This document shows, in pieces, positions 44,962 through 54,216 of a stretch of 61,441 nt of DNA. The stretch comes from DASQHY01 sp035602605 (GTDB taxonomy: Bacteria > Acidobacteriota > Terriglobia > Acidiferrales > UBA7541). The first letter of the stretch is position 1. Every line of letters begins with the position of its first letter. The notes beneath the pieces were generated by a model. It was not told the origin of the DNA, did not search any database, and was given only the letters and a program-made list of their open reading frames with translations. The position numbers and the translations under genes are program-made. Location: contig DATNLZ010000010.1 of the NCBI GenBank assembly GCA_035602605.1, positions 1-61,441 on the forward strand, read 5' to 3'.

Positions 44962-45123
44962 GACTCCGCCGGTCTCCTGGCTTTGGCGTGGCGAAGGACG
45001 AAGCCTTCCCGCTGGGTCACCCCCTTGCGGAGCAACGTGCAGCAGTGGCTCGGTCCGATGCACTTCGCGCCTTACAGTCGCGCGGCGGCGACGGTGTCAC
45101 ACCGTCTTCCCGTGCACGGAGTC
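44962..45123 (-). ncRNA. Cobalamin riboswitch upstream of btuB
   Basis: On the minus strand: P1 5' arm GACTCCG (45123-45117), core GGGAAGACGGTGTGACACCG, then CGCGACTGTAAG, later GAGCCACTG, and the B12 box AGCCAGGAGACCGG (about 44982-44969) with P1 3' arm CGGAGTC. Between it and the btuB start an inverted repeat (TCTCCC/GGGAGA) abuts the AGGAGG ribosome-binding site. No U-rich terminator is seen, so control of translation initiation is likely. Confidence 0.92.
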
Positions 45124-45273
45124 TGCGGTTGAAGGAATGCGGCGCATCCGTGGCGATGGATTGCGAACCGATGAGCCGCGCTCGGTGACGTCAAGTGCTG
45201 CGATTGGCCACATCCGCGGGCTCGCACTTCGAGAACCTCGCGGCACAAACTTCCCTACAACTGCGAACCAAAA

Positions 45274-46146
45274 CTATGGCGACGAGTTGTCGCTGCCCCT
45301 GACCGTGATGCGTGGGCGGCCGGCCGGACCCATTTGCACGTCGAGCGGGGCTTCGAAAACATACTCGAGAAGCTCGCGCTGAAGCACGGTAGCCGGCGGG
45401 CCGACACGCAAGGGCTTGCCATGATGCAGCAGCACCACCTGGTCGGCAAATTCAGCCGCGAGGTTTAGCTCATGAGTGACAACAACAACGGTGTAGCAAT
45501 TTTGTTCAGCGAGATGGCGCAGGCCCTGCAGCAAATCGACTTGCGCGCCAATATCGAGGTGCAGAGTGGGCTCATCGAGGAGAAGCAGGCGCGGTTGCTG
45601 GGCCAGGGCCCGCGCGAGAATAACCCGCTGCTTTTCACCACCCGAAATTTCGTGGAGCAAGCGGTCGCGCAGATGGGTGGCGCCAACCTGGGCAAGCGCA
45701 TTTTGCACGATGGCGGTGTCTTCGGACCTTTCAAAGCGCAAGCCGCGGCCATACGGATGGCGGCCCTGCATGACGAAATCCCAAGCGCGAATCGGAAACA
45801 ACAGCGTGCTTTCCTGCTGGACCATGGCGATGCGTTGGGCGCGAGTCCGATTGTCGAGACGGCTGGTCTCGAAACCGTCGACCTGAACGCGACCTGAGAG
45901 CGGTGTGAGGTTGCCGGCAATCAGCCTCAAGAGAGTGGATTTTCCGCTGGCGTTGCGTCCGAGAATGGCCACAATTTCGCGCTGGCGAGCCTGGAAGCTT
46001 GTAGCTTCGAGGGTGAAGACGGGAGCGTGATTCTCGCCGGCGGAGTACACAAAGCTGGCTTGCTCGACGTTAAGGCGAACTTCCGCAGGGCCGAACGGCG
46101 TAGCGCTCCGTGACGGGAGCGCAGAGACAGGAGAGTTCGAGGTCAT
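45274..46146 (-). CDS. btuD: Cobalamin/Fe-siderophore-type ABC transporter ATPase
   Basis: 290 residues: Walker A GRNASGKST, Q-loop QQES, signature ISGGEKQRV, Walker B LLLLDEP, then D-loop and HELN switch His. The BtuD/FepC family is suggested by GRHPYGRG and the DIGAQVDLLQGL stretch. It overlaps btuC by 4 bp (ATGA), completing a btuF-btuC-btuD operon on the minus strand. Confidence 0.92.
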   Translation of the reverse strand: MTSNSPVSALPSRSATPFGPAEVRLNVEQASFVYSAGENHAPVFTLEATSFQARQREIVAILGRNASGKSTLLRLIAGNLTPLSGRVQVDGFETSRLDNRTRAQRIAMVQQESTLLFPIRAWDFVMQGRHPYGRGLRFERSEDTAIVQNALAQVGATHLRDRLLHEISGGEKQRVILARALAQQPRLLLLDEPTLHLDIGAQVDLLQGLRHLAEQNCYTVVVVTHELNLAAEFADQVVLLHHGKPLRVGPPATVLQRELLEYVFEAPLDVQMGPAGRPRITVRGSDNSSP

Positions 46147-47183
46147 GATGCTCTCCGTCGCAAAAGATAAATGAAAAACGGGGCTCCGGCCATGGCGGTC
46201 ACGGCCCCCAGGGGAAGCTCCGTGGGAGCAACGATGGTGCGCGCTAAGGTGTCCGCGATCACCACAGCGATTGCGCCGCCGAAGGCTGAGGTGGGTATCA
46301 AAACACGATAATCATTGCCGAAAAGCAGACGCATGGCGTGAGGGACCAGCAGGCCGACGTAACCGACCGCGCCACTGACGGAGACGGCCAGGCCGGTAAG
46401 AATCGACGCGCACGCGTAGACCAGAAGCTTCACGCGCGTGACTTCCACGCCTAGATGCATAGCTTCGCGTTCCCCGGCGATCATGAGATTTAAGTCGGCG
46501 GCGGTTGTATAGATGGCCCCGGCGGCTGCGAAGAAGCCTATGCCCACCAGCCAACGCAAGCTAGCAGGAAGCGGCGTGGAAAGTTCGCCCATCAACCAGA
46601 AAGCCATGCCGCGGACGTCGCGACTGGGAAGCGTGGTTATCAGAAACATGATGAAAGCGGAAAGAAACGAGGCGGAGATGACTCCGGCGAGCAGGAGTGT
46701 TGCGGTGTCAATTTGTCCATCGCGGCGACCGAGAAAATAGACCACGGTTATGGTTGCTGCGCCGCCAAGGAACGCGCCGAGCGGTGTGAGCATCGCGGAA
46801 ACGGATGGCTCGAGATTTAGATGGGGTGCAACGATTAAGGCGACGATGGCACCAAGGGCAGAGCCGCTCGAGACCCCCAGGACATACGGGTCGGCTAATG
46901 GATTGCGAAGCAGCGATTGAAAGCTGGCGCCCGCTACGGAAAGGGCGGCTCCGACAAAAACACCTAGAAGAATTCGCGGGAGGCGAATGTCAAAAACAAT
47001 GAGGCGATGCTCACTCGAGAGCTGGCTGCTCTGTCCCAGCGCGACGCGGATCAGATCCCTGCCAAGACCGTAGATGGAAACCGGTACGGCACCGAGCTTT
47101 AGCGCGACAACGATGACGACGAACAAAATTCCCGCCAGAAGGGCGCAAACCCAGAGGAGGCGCTCGAGGGTCAGCGGGCGCAT
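46143..47183 (-). CDS. btuC: Vitamin B12 ABC transporter permease (FecCD family)
   Basis: About 346 residues. The start is taken at ATG 47183 (GGAG upstream) where the protein begins RPLTLERLLWVCALL; an ATG 42 bp earlier extends inside btuF. Around ten membrane helices with FecCD landmarks: RLPRILLGVFVGAALSVAGASFQSLLRNPLADPYVLG broken into conserved RLPRIL and NPLADPYVLGVSSGSALGA, GAVGYVGLLVPHAMRLL, PTELPLGAVTAMAGAPFFIYLL. It forms the channel for cobalamin, with BtuD energising transport. It overlaps btuF by ~13 bp and btuD by 4 bp. Confidence 0.93.
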   Translation of the reverse strand: MRPLTLERLLWVCALLAGILFVVIVVALKLGAVPVSIYGLGRDLIRVALGQSSQLSSEHRLIVFDIRLPRILLGVFVGAALSVAGASFQSLLRNPLADPYVLGVSSGSALGAIVALIVAPHLNLEPSVSAMLTPLGAFLGGAATITVVYFLGRRDGQIDTATLLLAGVISASFLSAFIMFLITTLPSRDVRGMAFWLMGELSTPLPASLRWLVGIGFFAAAGAIYTTAADLNLMIAGEREAMHLGVEVTRVKLLVYACASILTGLAVSVSGAVGYVGLLVPHAMRLLFGNDYRVLIPTSAFGGAIAVVIADTLARTIVAPTELPLGAVTAMAGAPFFIYLLRRRAS

Positions 47184-48253
47184 GAAGGGCACGCTCCGGA
47201 CAGAGTGGTTGCGCTGCTGAACCACGCGGGAGGGTTCGCTCGGCGCGGCTGAAGATGTTTGGCGCGAGGATCTGGTGCGCCGCTAGCATCTTGGAATGCT
47301 TTAGGGTGCAGCTGACGGGCGAGCTCTTCGATTGCGCCCACGATGCGCGGCGAGGGCCGATCGATGGCGTCACTGATTATGGCCAGGCGCTTGTTGCGCA
47401 CAGCGTCGAGGCTGCGCCAACCGGGCAGCGTGGTCAACTCTTTAAAATGTTGCATGACGGATTCTTCGCGCGAAGTTGCAAAAATCAAATATTCAGGCTG
47501 GAGACGAACAACTTCCTCGAGACTAATGTGTGGCCAGTCCTGCGCGGTGGTGATGACCGACTGGGCGCCGGCGTAGCGCAGGGCGTCGGCGATAAAGGTG
47601 TCGCGGCCAACGGTAATGAAGGGGTCGAGCCAGACAATGAAGAGCGCGCGGCGAGGAGAACGCGCGCCGATGCGGCGCTTCAGATCGTCGAGGCGCGAAC
47701 GCAACGATTCCGCGAGGCGCTGGCCAGGTTCGCGTTCGCCGATCAACTCGCCCAGGCGCTCGAACGATGTAAGGACGCTTTCGACGGTATGCGGGTCGGT
47801 GGCGTACGAGGGCATGCCCAGTTGGTCGAGAGCGAGAACCGTTTCGCGGCGATTCAGGGTTTTGGTCATGAGCACAAGGTCGGGATGGAGGGCTACGATT
47901 TGCTCGATGCTGGGATTGGTGGCGCCACCTACTTTTGGTTTGCGCAAGGCCTCAGAAGGATAATCGCAGTAGTCGGTGTCGCCAACTAATCGATTTCCGG
48001 CGCCCAGCGCGAATACCAGTTCGGTGAGGCTAGGGGCGAGAGAGACGATTCGATTTATCGGTTGGGGAACGCGCACACTGCGGCCCGCTTCATCGGTGAC
48101 TTCGATGAATGTTTTGGAAGAAGGGGCGCGAGGTGGCAAAGCTTGCTCGGCCTGCGCGATTGCCGGCGCCGCTGCGATCAGTAAGAGCAAAAGCCCGGAC
48201 GCGACCGGCGCCAGGGGGCGGAGCAGCCATCGTGTTTGCGTGTCGCCGTTCAC
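47171..48253 (-). CDS. btuF: Cobalamin-binding periplasmic protein
   Basis: About 360 residues from GTG 48253; an ATG further upstream would run through the riboswitch and its terminator, so it is excluded. A signal peptide follows (RPLAPVASGLLLLLIAAAPAIAQ). The mature protein is a class-III binding protein: INRIVSLAPSLTELVFALGAGNRLVGDTDYCDYP broken at conserved SLAPSLTE and DYCDYPSEA (typical of B12 BtuF), VGGATNPSIEQIVALHPDLVL, ISLEEVVRLQPEYLIFA. It hands cobalamin from the receptor to BtuCD. Ribosome-binding site is weak. First gene of the operon after riboswitch 2. Confidence 0.9.
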   Translation of the reverse strand: MNGDTQTRWLLRPLAPVASGLLLLLIAAAPAIAQAEQALPPRAPSSKTFIEVTDEAGRSVRVPQPINRIVSLAPSLTELVFALGAGNRLVGDTDYCDYPSEALRKPKVGGATNPSIEQIVALHPDLVLMTKTLNRRETVLALDQLGMPSYATDPHTVESVLTSFERLGELIGEREPGQRLAESLRSRLDDLKRRIGARSPRRALFIVWLDPFITVGRDTFIADALRYAGAQSVITTAQDWPHISLEEVVRLQPEYLIFATSREESVMQHFKELTTLPGWRSLDAVRNKRLAIISDAIDRPSPRIVGAIEELARQLHPKAFQDASGAPDPRAKHLQPRRANPPAWFSSATTLSGACPSCAR

Positions 48254-48296
48254 GGTATGTTGCAACTGCGATTTACCCGCATCGAAAAGCAAACAA

Positions 48297-48328
48297 CAAA
48301 AAAGCCCCACGAGAAATGAATGGGGCTT
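48297..48328 (-). terminator. Intrinsic terminator of the btuF riboswitch
   Basis: Minus strand AGCCCCA, 14-nt loop, TGGGGCT, then T6. It lies between the aptamer and the btuF start, so ligand binding probably causes premature termination. A competing GCACCCT/AGGGTGC hairpin precedes it. Confidence 0.85.
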
Positions 48329-48367
48329 CAGCCGCACCCTCTCTCGCGAAGGGTGCCGACTTCCACA

Positions 48368-48460
48368 GCACTGGTGGGTATCCTGGCTGACGGCTAACAG
48401 CGAGCCGATCACAGTGGCGGGACCGCGGCCGAATCTGACGGCCTTCCCCTCAACCAGTGC
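48368..48460 (-). ncRNA. Compact cobalamin riboswitch upstream of btuF
   Basis: Minus strand: P1 arms GCACTGGT (48460-48453) and ACCAGTGC (48375-48368) enclose GGGGAAGGCCGTCAGATTCGG, GGTCCCGCCACTGTGA and the B12 box GTCAGCCAGGATACCCACC. At ~93 nt it is shorter than the btuB switch and lacks the peripheral arms, resembling the compact Cbl-II type. With the terminator at 48297-48328 it should act on transcription. Confidence 0.9.
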
Positions 48461-48599
48461 CTGAAAAAAAATCGCGCTCAGTTTATGCCCGTCTCGCAGG
48501 CGTGTCAAATCGCTTCGGAAAGGCTGATGTGAACGACTTTGTCTGAAGAGCAGATCCCGCCTTCCCAATCGAGCGCGCATGACTCAGTCGATTTATTTT

Positions 48600-49433
48600 T
48601 TAACGATTCTTCCATAACGGTTTTCGCTTTTCAATAATGGCGCGCAGACCTTCTTGCGCATCTTCGAGCCGATAGAGCTCATTCAGAAAGATGTTCATGG
48701 AGTTTTTCATGCCCTCGCGCAGGGAAAGGCCCATGCCGCCGAGGATAGCTCGCTTAGCCATGGCCAGGACCGGGCCTGAATGCGATGTGATGCGCTCGAC
48801 CATTTCCTGCACGGTTTTCTCAAGCTGCGCTTCAGGCACCAGCCGATTCACGAGGCCGAGCGTCAGCGCGCGCTCGGCGGTAACCGGTTCGCCGGTGAGA
48901 ACGAGCTCGAGGGCCACCTTTGGTCCTACGAGATAAGGAAGAATCGTGGAAGCAAGCGGAGGAAAAATTCCGATACTGATTTCGGGTTGCGCGAAACGCG
49001 CGCGCGGAGTTGCAACCACCAAATCGCCGAATGCGGCGAGCTCAGCTCCGCCACCGATTGCCGGGCCGTTCACAACGGTAAGCACGGGCTTGCCGACTTC
49101 GAGCATCGCGGCGAATGCGGCATGAAACGCGTCCAGCATTTGAAAAACGCGCTGCGTGGTATATTCCCCTATGTCTATGCCCCCGCAGAAAACTTTACAG
49201 GATGAATCGAGAACGATGAGCTTGATGCCATCCTGCTCGCCACTCAGTTCGATTCCCCAAGCGAGTTCGCGCAACATCTGCTCATTCAACAAATTGTGCT
49301 CGGGCCTGGCAAGGGTGAGGCGGGCGGCCGCGCCTTCGGTACGATAGCGGACGAACTCGAAATCCTCCGGACTGCGCCGCAACGCCTTTCCATAGATTTC
49401 TTCCGCGTGAACTTCGTTAATTTGTTCGGGCAT
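48600..49433 (-). CDS. Enoyl-CoA hydratase/isomerase family protein
   Basis: 277 residues with the crotonase fold: ARLTLARPEHNLLNEQMLREL, oxyanion-hole CKVFCGGIDIGEYT and VNGPAIGGGAELAAFGDLVVAT, then FAQPEISIGIFPPLASTILP. In classical enoyl-CoA hydratase two Glu residues are catalytic; here the first falls in GGGAELAAFGD (Glu kept) and the second in QPEISIGIFP (Glu kept). Likely hydrates or isomerises an acyl-CoA. It is 11 bp downstream of a thiolase gene, so both may serve one acyl-CoA pathway. Confidence 0.9.
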   Translation of the reverse strand: MPEQINEVHAEEIYGKALRRSPEDFEFVRYRTEGAAARLTLARPEHNLLNEQMLRELAWGIELSGEQDGIKLIVLDSSCKVFCGGIDIGEYTTQRVFQMLDAFHAAFAAMLEVGKPVLTVVNGPAIGGGAELAAFGDLVVATPRARFAQPEISIGIFPPLASTILPYLVGPKVALELVLTGEPVTAERALTLGLVNRLVPEAQLEKTVQEMVERITSHSGPVLAMAKRAILGGMGLSLREGMKNSMNIFLNELYRLEDAQEGLRAIIEKRKPLWKNR

Positions 49434-49444
49434 TTTAAAACCTC

Positions 49445-50743
49445 CTAGACAGTTTCAATGGCCAAGGCTACACCGAGGCCACCAGAAACACACAAAGTCG
49501 CCAAACCGCGTTTGCCGGCCGAGCTGTTTCCGCGACGCAACTCGTGAACCAGCGTGGTTGTAATGCGCGCGCCGGTACAGCCGATGGGATGACCGAGCGC
49601 GATGGCGCCGCCATTCGGATTCAGTCGAGCGCGGTCAAAGTGAAGTTCGCGATCGCAGGCAAGAACCTGAGCGGCGAAGGCTTCATTCAATTCGATGGCG
49701 TCGTAGTCCTCGAGCTTCCATTGCGTGCGCTTGGAAAGTTTTTGAACCGCGGACACCGGGCTGATGCCCATGATGCGCGGGTCTACAGCGGTAACAGCAG
49801 CATCAACGATGCGCGCCAGAGGTTGGCGATTGATCTCGCGGAGCTTTGTTTCGCTGATGAGCACGAGGGCAGCGGCAGCGTCGGTGATACCGCTGGAGTT
49901 TCCTGCGGTGACCGTTCCAGTTTTCGAAAACACTGGCGGTAGTTTGGCGAGGGCCTCGCTGGTTACATCCGGTCGAACGTGCTCGTCTTTTTCAAAGCGG
50001 ATCGTGGCGCCCTTCTTATCGCTGCGCTCGACGGGGACAATTTCCGCGGCAAATCGGCATTCACGCAGGGCACGGGCAGCGCGCTGGTGGCTCTCGAGCG
50101 CGAAGCTATCCTGCTCGTCACGCGGAATTTGGTATTGCGCGGCAAGAACCTCAGCGGTCTCTCCCATGACCATATTCGAGAGGGGGCAGAGAAAGCCGTC
50201 GCGATACATCGCGTCAACCAGTGGCTGGTGTCCCTGGCGAAAACCCCAGCGTCCTTCGACGAGGTAGGGAACGCGGCTCATGGATTCGGTGCCAGCAGCC
50301 ACGATGATGTCCGCCTCCCCGAGAAGAATCTGTTGCCAGCCGAGCAGAATCGCGCGCAGGGAGGAAGCGCAGGCCATGTTCACGGTGAACGCCGGCACCT
50401 CATCGCCCAGGCCCGCGCGCCAGGCAACCTGCCGCGCCAGATTCGGACCAACGCCAGCCGGGCGCGCGTTGCCGAGGATCAACTCATCGACACCATAAGG
50501 CGTCTTGCGGGCGTCGCTAGTCTCGGTAGGAGCAAGCCGAGAAATCTTTGCGGATACCTTGTCGAGAGCTTCAGCGGCGACGGGGTAGGGCTGACGTTCC
50601 GATGGCGGGTCACCAAAGGCGCGCTCCAGAGCCGAACAGACGGCGATTACGCCTAAATCCGCCGCGGAGAGTTCCGCGAGGGCTCCGCCAAATCCTCCAA
50701 TGGGCGTGCGCACCGCGCTTAGAATGTAAACGCCTCGTGTCAT
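49445..50743 (-). CDS. Acetyl-CoA acetyltransferase (thiolase)
   Basis: 432 residues. Thiolase catalytic set: Cys125 in NMACASSLR, His in NPNGGAIALGHPIG, Cys in LCVSGGLGVAL. A segment of ~37 residues (about 46-82, ERQPYPVAAEALDKV...TSDARK) is inserted between the first helix and VDELILG, absent from canonical thiolases of ~390 residues. Forms or cleaves acetoacetyl-CoA or longer 3-ketoacyl-CoA. Cotranscribed with the enoyl-CoA hydratase-like gene. Confidence 0.93.
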   Translation of the reverse strand: MTRGVYILSAVRTPIGGFGGALAELSAADLGVIAVCSALERAFGDPPSERQPYPVAAEALDKVSAKISRLAPTETSDARKTPYGVDELILGNARPAGVGPNLARQVAWRAGLGDEVPAFTVNMACASSLRAILLGWQQILLGEADIIVAAGTESMSRVPYLVEGRWGFRQGHQPLVDAMYRDGFLCPLSNMVMGETAEVLAAQYQIPRDEQDSFALESHQRAARALRECRFAAEIVPVERSDKKGATIRFEKDEHVRPDVTSEALAKLPPVFSKTGTVTAGNSSGITDAAAALVLISETKLREINRQPLARIVDAAVTAVDPRIMGISPVSAVQKLSKRTQWKLEDYDAIELNEAFAAQVLACDRELHFDRARLNPNGGAIALGHPIGCTGARITTTLVHELRRGNSSAGKRGLATLCVSGGLGVALAIETV

Positions 50744-50869
50744 TCAAATTTCGATGCTAGCATGAATTTCTGAGGCCAGATGGAAGCGAACACGGGCACT
50801 TGTCCGACAATACACGCGCAACGATGTGCTCTTGTTTTGTACCATTAGCGTCGCGCAAGGCGAAACTTT

Positions 50870-53629
50870 ATGGATGGAGTGAGAACTATTGACGGGCGAA
50901 AAGAAGGTATCGGGGCTGATGGCTCGAGAGGCAGCGATGGGTTGAGTTTTGTGGCCCGCGCGACAGTGTTTGTGAATCTTGTGCTGCTGCTGCCGGTTGT
51001 CGCTGTCGGGCAAATCGATACGCGCATACCGTTACGCGAGAACTGGCGCATTCAGTCTTCCGCAAAGGTCCATGCGCCGGGCGATGCGATCTCCCAGGTG
51101 AGGTTCCAACCGGAGGATTGGTACGCGACGTCGGTGCCGAGTACGGTGCTCGCCGCACTGGTTGCCAATCACGTTTATCCGGATCCCTACTTTGGAATGA
51201 ACTTGCGCGATATTCCGGGAACGAGTTATCCGGTCGGCAAACTTTTCTCAAACCTGGAGATGCCGGAGGACAGTCCTTTTGCAGTGGCGTGGTGGTATCG
51301 CACGGAATTCGAATTGCCCGGATCATCTGCGGGCCAAACCATATGGCTGAAGTTTCACGGCATCAACTACCGCGCCAATATTTGGATGAATGGCCAGAAG
51401 GTGGCGGGAGCAGACGAAGTTGCCGGGGCCTACCGGCAGTATGAACTCGACGTTACGCGAACTGTCAAGCCGGGTAAACGCAACGCGCTCGCGGTAGAGG
51501 TTTTCGCGCCACACCAACACGACTTGGCGATCAACTGGGTGGACTGGAATCCGGCCCCGCCCGATAAAGATATGGGGCTGTGGCAAGCAGTAACTGTGCG
51601 TGCCAGCGGCGCAGTGGCTCTGCGCCATCCGCAGGTCGTTAGTGAGTTTGACTTACCTTCGCTGGACGTCGCCCACCTGACCGTTATGGCCGAGGTGCGC
51701 AACGCCGCGAGTCATGATGTGAGAGCGGTGATTCGTGGCTCGATGGCGGGCGTGACTGTCTCCCAGCCGGTTGTACTGCGCGCCAACCAGACAAAGACGG
51801 TTTCGTTTACCCCAAAGCAATTTCCACAGCTCAACGTAAAGCAGCCGAGAGTGTGGTGGCCTTCCGAGCTCGGCAAGCCCGAGTTGCACGATCTGGTGCT
51901 CGAGGCGGAGACGGGCGGGAGAATTTCCGATCGGCAAAAAACTAAGTTTGGAATCATGCAGATCACTTCGGAGTTGACTGAAAAGGGATACCGATTATTT
52001 CGCGTGAATGGCAAGCCGATTTTGATTCGCGGAGGGGGTTGGGCCCCCGACATGTTGCTGCGCAGTTCGAAGGAACGTTTGGAAAGTGAATTGCGATATA
52101 CCAAAGAGCTTGGACTCAACACCATTCGTCTGGAGGGGAAACTTGAATCGGATGAGTTTTTCGAACTTGCGGATCGCGAAGGAATTCTAATTATGGCCGG
52201 ATGGTGTTGCTGCGATCATTGGGAAAAATGGGGCGACTGGAAGCCGGAAGACCGTGCGATCGCAGCGGCATCGCTGGCGGATCAGGCTTTGCGTTTGCGG
52301 AGGCATCCGAGCGTTCTGGTATGGCTCAATGGCAGTGACATACCACCGCCAGCTGATGTGGAAGAGGTTTACCTGGATGTCTTAAGGCAGAGTGCCTGGG
52401 CAAGACCGGTGCTGTCGTCGGCCACCGCCAGGAAGACCAGCGTGAGCGGCGAATCCGGCGTGAAAATGACCGGACCATACGACTATGTGCCGCCGAATTA
52501 TTGGCTTGCGGACACGAAACGCGGCGGAGCTTTCGGATTCAATACTGAGACAGGTCCTGGGCCGGCGGTGCCGCCCACGGAATCGCTGCGCGCCATGATT
52601 CCGGCTGAGCACCTATGGCCGGCAGATGAGGTGTGGAATTATCATGCCGGCAGCGGAAGATTCGCGCAGCTGAACATTTTTGATGCGGCGCTCGAGGCCC
52701 GTTATGGCAAGCCTGCGAACCTGGAAGACTATGTGCGGAAGTCACAGGCGATGGCTTACGAAGGCGAGCGCGCCATGTTCGAGGCGTACCGGCGCAATCA
52801 GTACGAGGCCACGGGCGTGATTCAATGGATGCTCAATAATGCCTGGCCATCACTCATCTGGCACTTGTACGATTATTTCTTGCGGCCGGCCGGCGGGTAT
52901 TTCGGCACAAGAAAAGCGAATGAGCCACTGCACGTGCAATATTCCTATGACGATCGGTCCATTGCGGTCGTAAATTCCCAGCCGCGCGACTTCGCCGCGC
53001 TGAAAATGACCGCAACAGTATACAATCTCGACCTCTCCGAACAATTCTCTGAAGAGTCCGTCGTCAACGTGCCCGCTGGGGCCGTGGTGCGGTCGATCGT
53101 ATTGCCTGCCCTGGATAATTTGTCGCTGACTCATTTCTTGAGACTGAGCCTGCGGGATTCCGGGGGAAAGCTGGTGAGCTCGAATTTCTACTGGCTCTCG
53201 ACGAGTCCGGATACCCTTGATTGGGAAAAGGGGAATTCGTTTTATACGCCGCAATCGTCCTTCGCAGATTTCACGGCCATGGCGCAGATGCCGCAAGCGA
53301 AGCTCGAAGTGCGATCCGCGTCGCGACGCCCTGCTGGTGTTTCGATTGGTGCGCCAGGCCAAGCTGAAGAAATCGTTGACGTGACTGTTCATAACCCCAG
53401 CAAGTACCTGGCCCTTTTCGTCCGGCCGCGACTGCTGCGCGCAAAGCAAAGCGAGGAGGTTTTACCGGTCTTCTGGTCGGATGGCTATTTTGAACTGTGG
53501 CCCGGTGAGACCAAACAATTCCACGGAAACTTTTACGTGAAGGATTTACAGGGCGCGGCGCCGGCGATTTCCGTGGACGCGTGGAATGTGGCTGCTACTT
53601 ACCGGACAATTCGGACCGCCATTTATTAG
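50870..53629 (+). CDS. GH2 exo-beta-D-glucosaminidase-like hydrolase
   Basis: 919 residues: N-terminal hydrophobic signal/anchor at ~30-47 after a 29-residue polar start (real start may be a downstream GTG/TTG), GH2 sugar-binding domain (WYRTEFELPG, MNGQKVAGADEVAGAYRQYELDVT, NWVDWNPAPPDKDMGLW), immunoglobulin-like domain, and TIM barrel (FRVNGKPILIRGGGWAPDMLLR, GLNTIRLEGKLESDEFFELADREGILIMAGW). Catalytic region: WLNGSDIPP (~485-493) and NTETGPG (Glu ~560). The layout, especially GSD instead of the GH2 NE, matches CsxA-like exo-glucosaminidases acting on chitosan oligomers. With the GH20 enzyme it could recycle chitin-derived sugars. Confidence 0.9.
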   Translation: MDGVRTIDGRKEGIGADGSRGSDGLSFVARATVFVNLVLLLPVVAVGQIDTRIPLRENWRIQSSAKVHAPGDAISQVRFQPEDWYATSVPSTVLAALVANHVYPDPYFGMNLRDIPGTSYPVGKLFSNLEMPEDSPFAVAWWYRTEFELPGSSAGQTIWLKFHGINYRANIWMNGQKVAGADEVAGAYRQYELDVTRTVKPGKRNALAVEVFAPHQHDLAINWVDWNPAPPDKDMGLWQAVTVRASGAVALRHPQVVSEFDLPSLDVAHLTVMAEVRNAASHDVRAVIRGSMAGVTVSQPVVLRANQTKTVSFTPKQFPQLNVKQPRVWWPSELGKPELHDLVLEAETGGRISDRQKTKFGIMQITSELTEKGYRLFRVNGKPILIRGGGWAPDMLLRSSKERLESELRYTKELGLNTIRLEGKLESDEFFELADREGILIMAGWCCCDHWEKWGDWKPEDRAIAAASLADQALRLRRHPSVLVWLNGSDIPPPADVEEVYLDVLRQSAWARPVLSSATARKTSVSGESGVKMTGPYDYVPPNYWLADTKRGGAFGFNTETGPGPAVPPTESLRAMIPAEHLWPADEVWNYHAGSGRFAQLNIFDAALEARYGKPANLEDYVRKSQAMAYEGERAMFEAYRRNQYEATGVIQWMLNNAWPSLIWHLYDYFLRPAGGYFGTRKANEPLHVQYSYDDRSIAVVNSQPRDFAALKMTATVYNLDLSEQFSEESVVNVPAGAVVRSIVLPALDNLSLTHFLRLSLRDSGGKLVSSNFYWLSTSPDTLDWEKGNSFYTPQSSFADFTAMAQMPQAKLEVRSASRRPAGVSIGAPGQAEEIVDVTVHNPSKYLALFVRPRLLRAKQSEEVLPVFWSDGYFELWPGETKQFHGNFYVKDLQGAAPAISVDAWNVAATYRTIRTAIY

Positions 53630-53633
53630 GTTG

Positions 53634-54092
53634 CTATAAATCCTGTGGAGATGAAGTGAGGCGGCGCGTGAGCCATCCAAGAAAGAAGAGGATCGCTCCC
53701 GTAATAACGACGCGAAAGCGTGGCAGATCGTTCGAGGAGTGATTGATATCCTTGCCAAGGTTGAGAAGAGGCCAGAGAAGGAGCGGACCTACCCCGAAAT
53801 CCTGGAGTTGCGCCGCCGGTTGATTAAGAGTTGGCAGACTCTTGCGATTGGAAGGATGCGCGAGATCAGCAAGTTTTTGTTGCGTGAGACCGAGTCCTTC
53901 GGATGATTTCCGGAGAAGGAACACACCCTTAATGAGCAGCGCAAGGCTGCCTAGAGCAAATACTAGCGGAACGGTAGCCGATTTAGCATCGAACGGAGAA
54001 AAAATCCAAAAGCACAGGGCCGCGGAGCCCAGGATCAGATAAAGCACCGCCCGACGCGGATGGTATTCCAGGTCACCTGCAAAGTTCTCCAA
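53634..54092 (-). CDS. Small membrane protein, unknown
   Basis: 152 residues with hydrophobic segments at about 14-34, 39-61 and 126-143 and a polar loop between (RKSSEGLGLTQQKLADLAHPSNRKS). It converges with the GH2 gene, only 4 bp between stops. No family recognised. Confidence 0.6.
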   Translation of the reverse strand: MENFAGDLEYHPRRAVLYLILGSAALCFWIFSPFDAKSATVPLVFALGSLALLIKGVFLLRKSSEGLGLTQQKLADLAHPSNRKSLPTLNQPAAQLQDFGVGPLLLWPLLNLGKDINHSSNDLPRFRVVITGAILFFLGWLTRRLTSSPQDL

Positions 54093-54216
54093 AAAAGTGT
54101 CGCGAAGTGTCAGCGTCGAAGTTTACCCCCAGGCTCGTACGAAACGTCTTTCAGAAACCGGATGCCCGCATTAAATAACAGAGGATCCATTCTTCCCTCA
54201 CAATGTGAACCGCAAT

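Noticed and set aside
48254..48580. N-terminal extension of btuF to an upstream ATG
   Set aside because: The extension would be translated from the riboswitch aptamer and terminator; the signal peptide starts only after the GTG at 48253.
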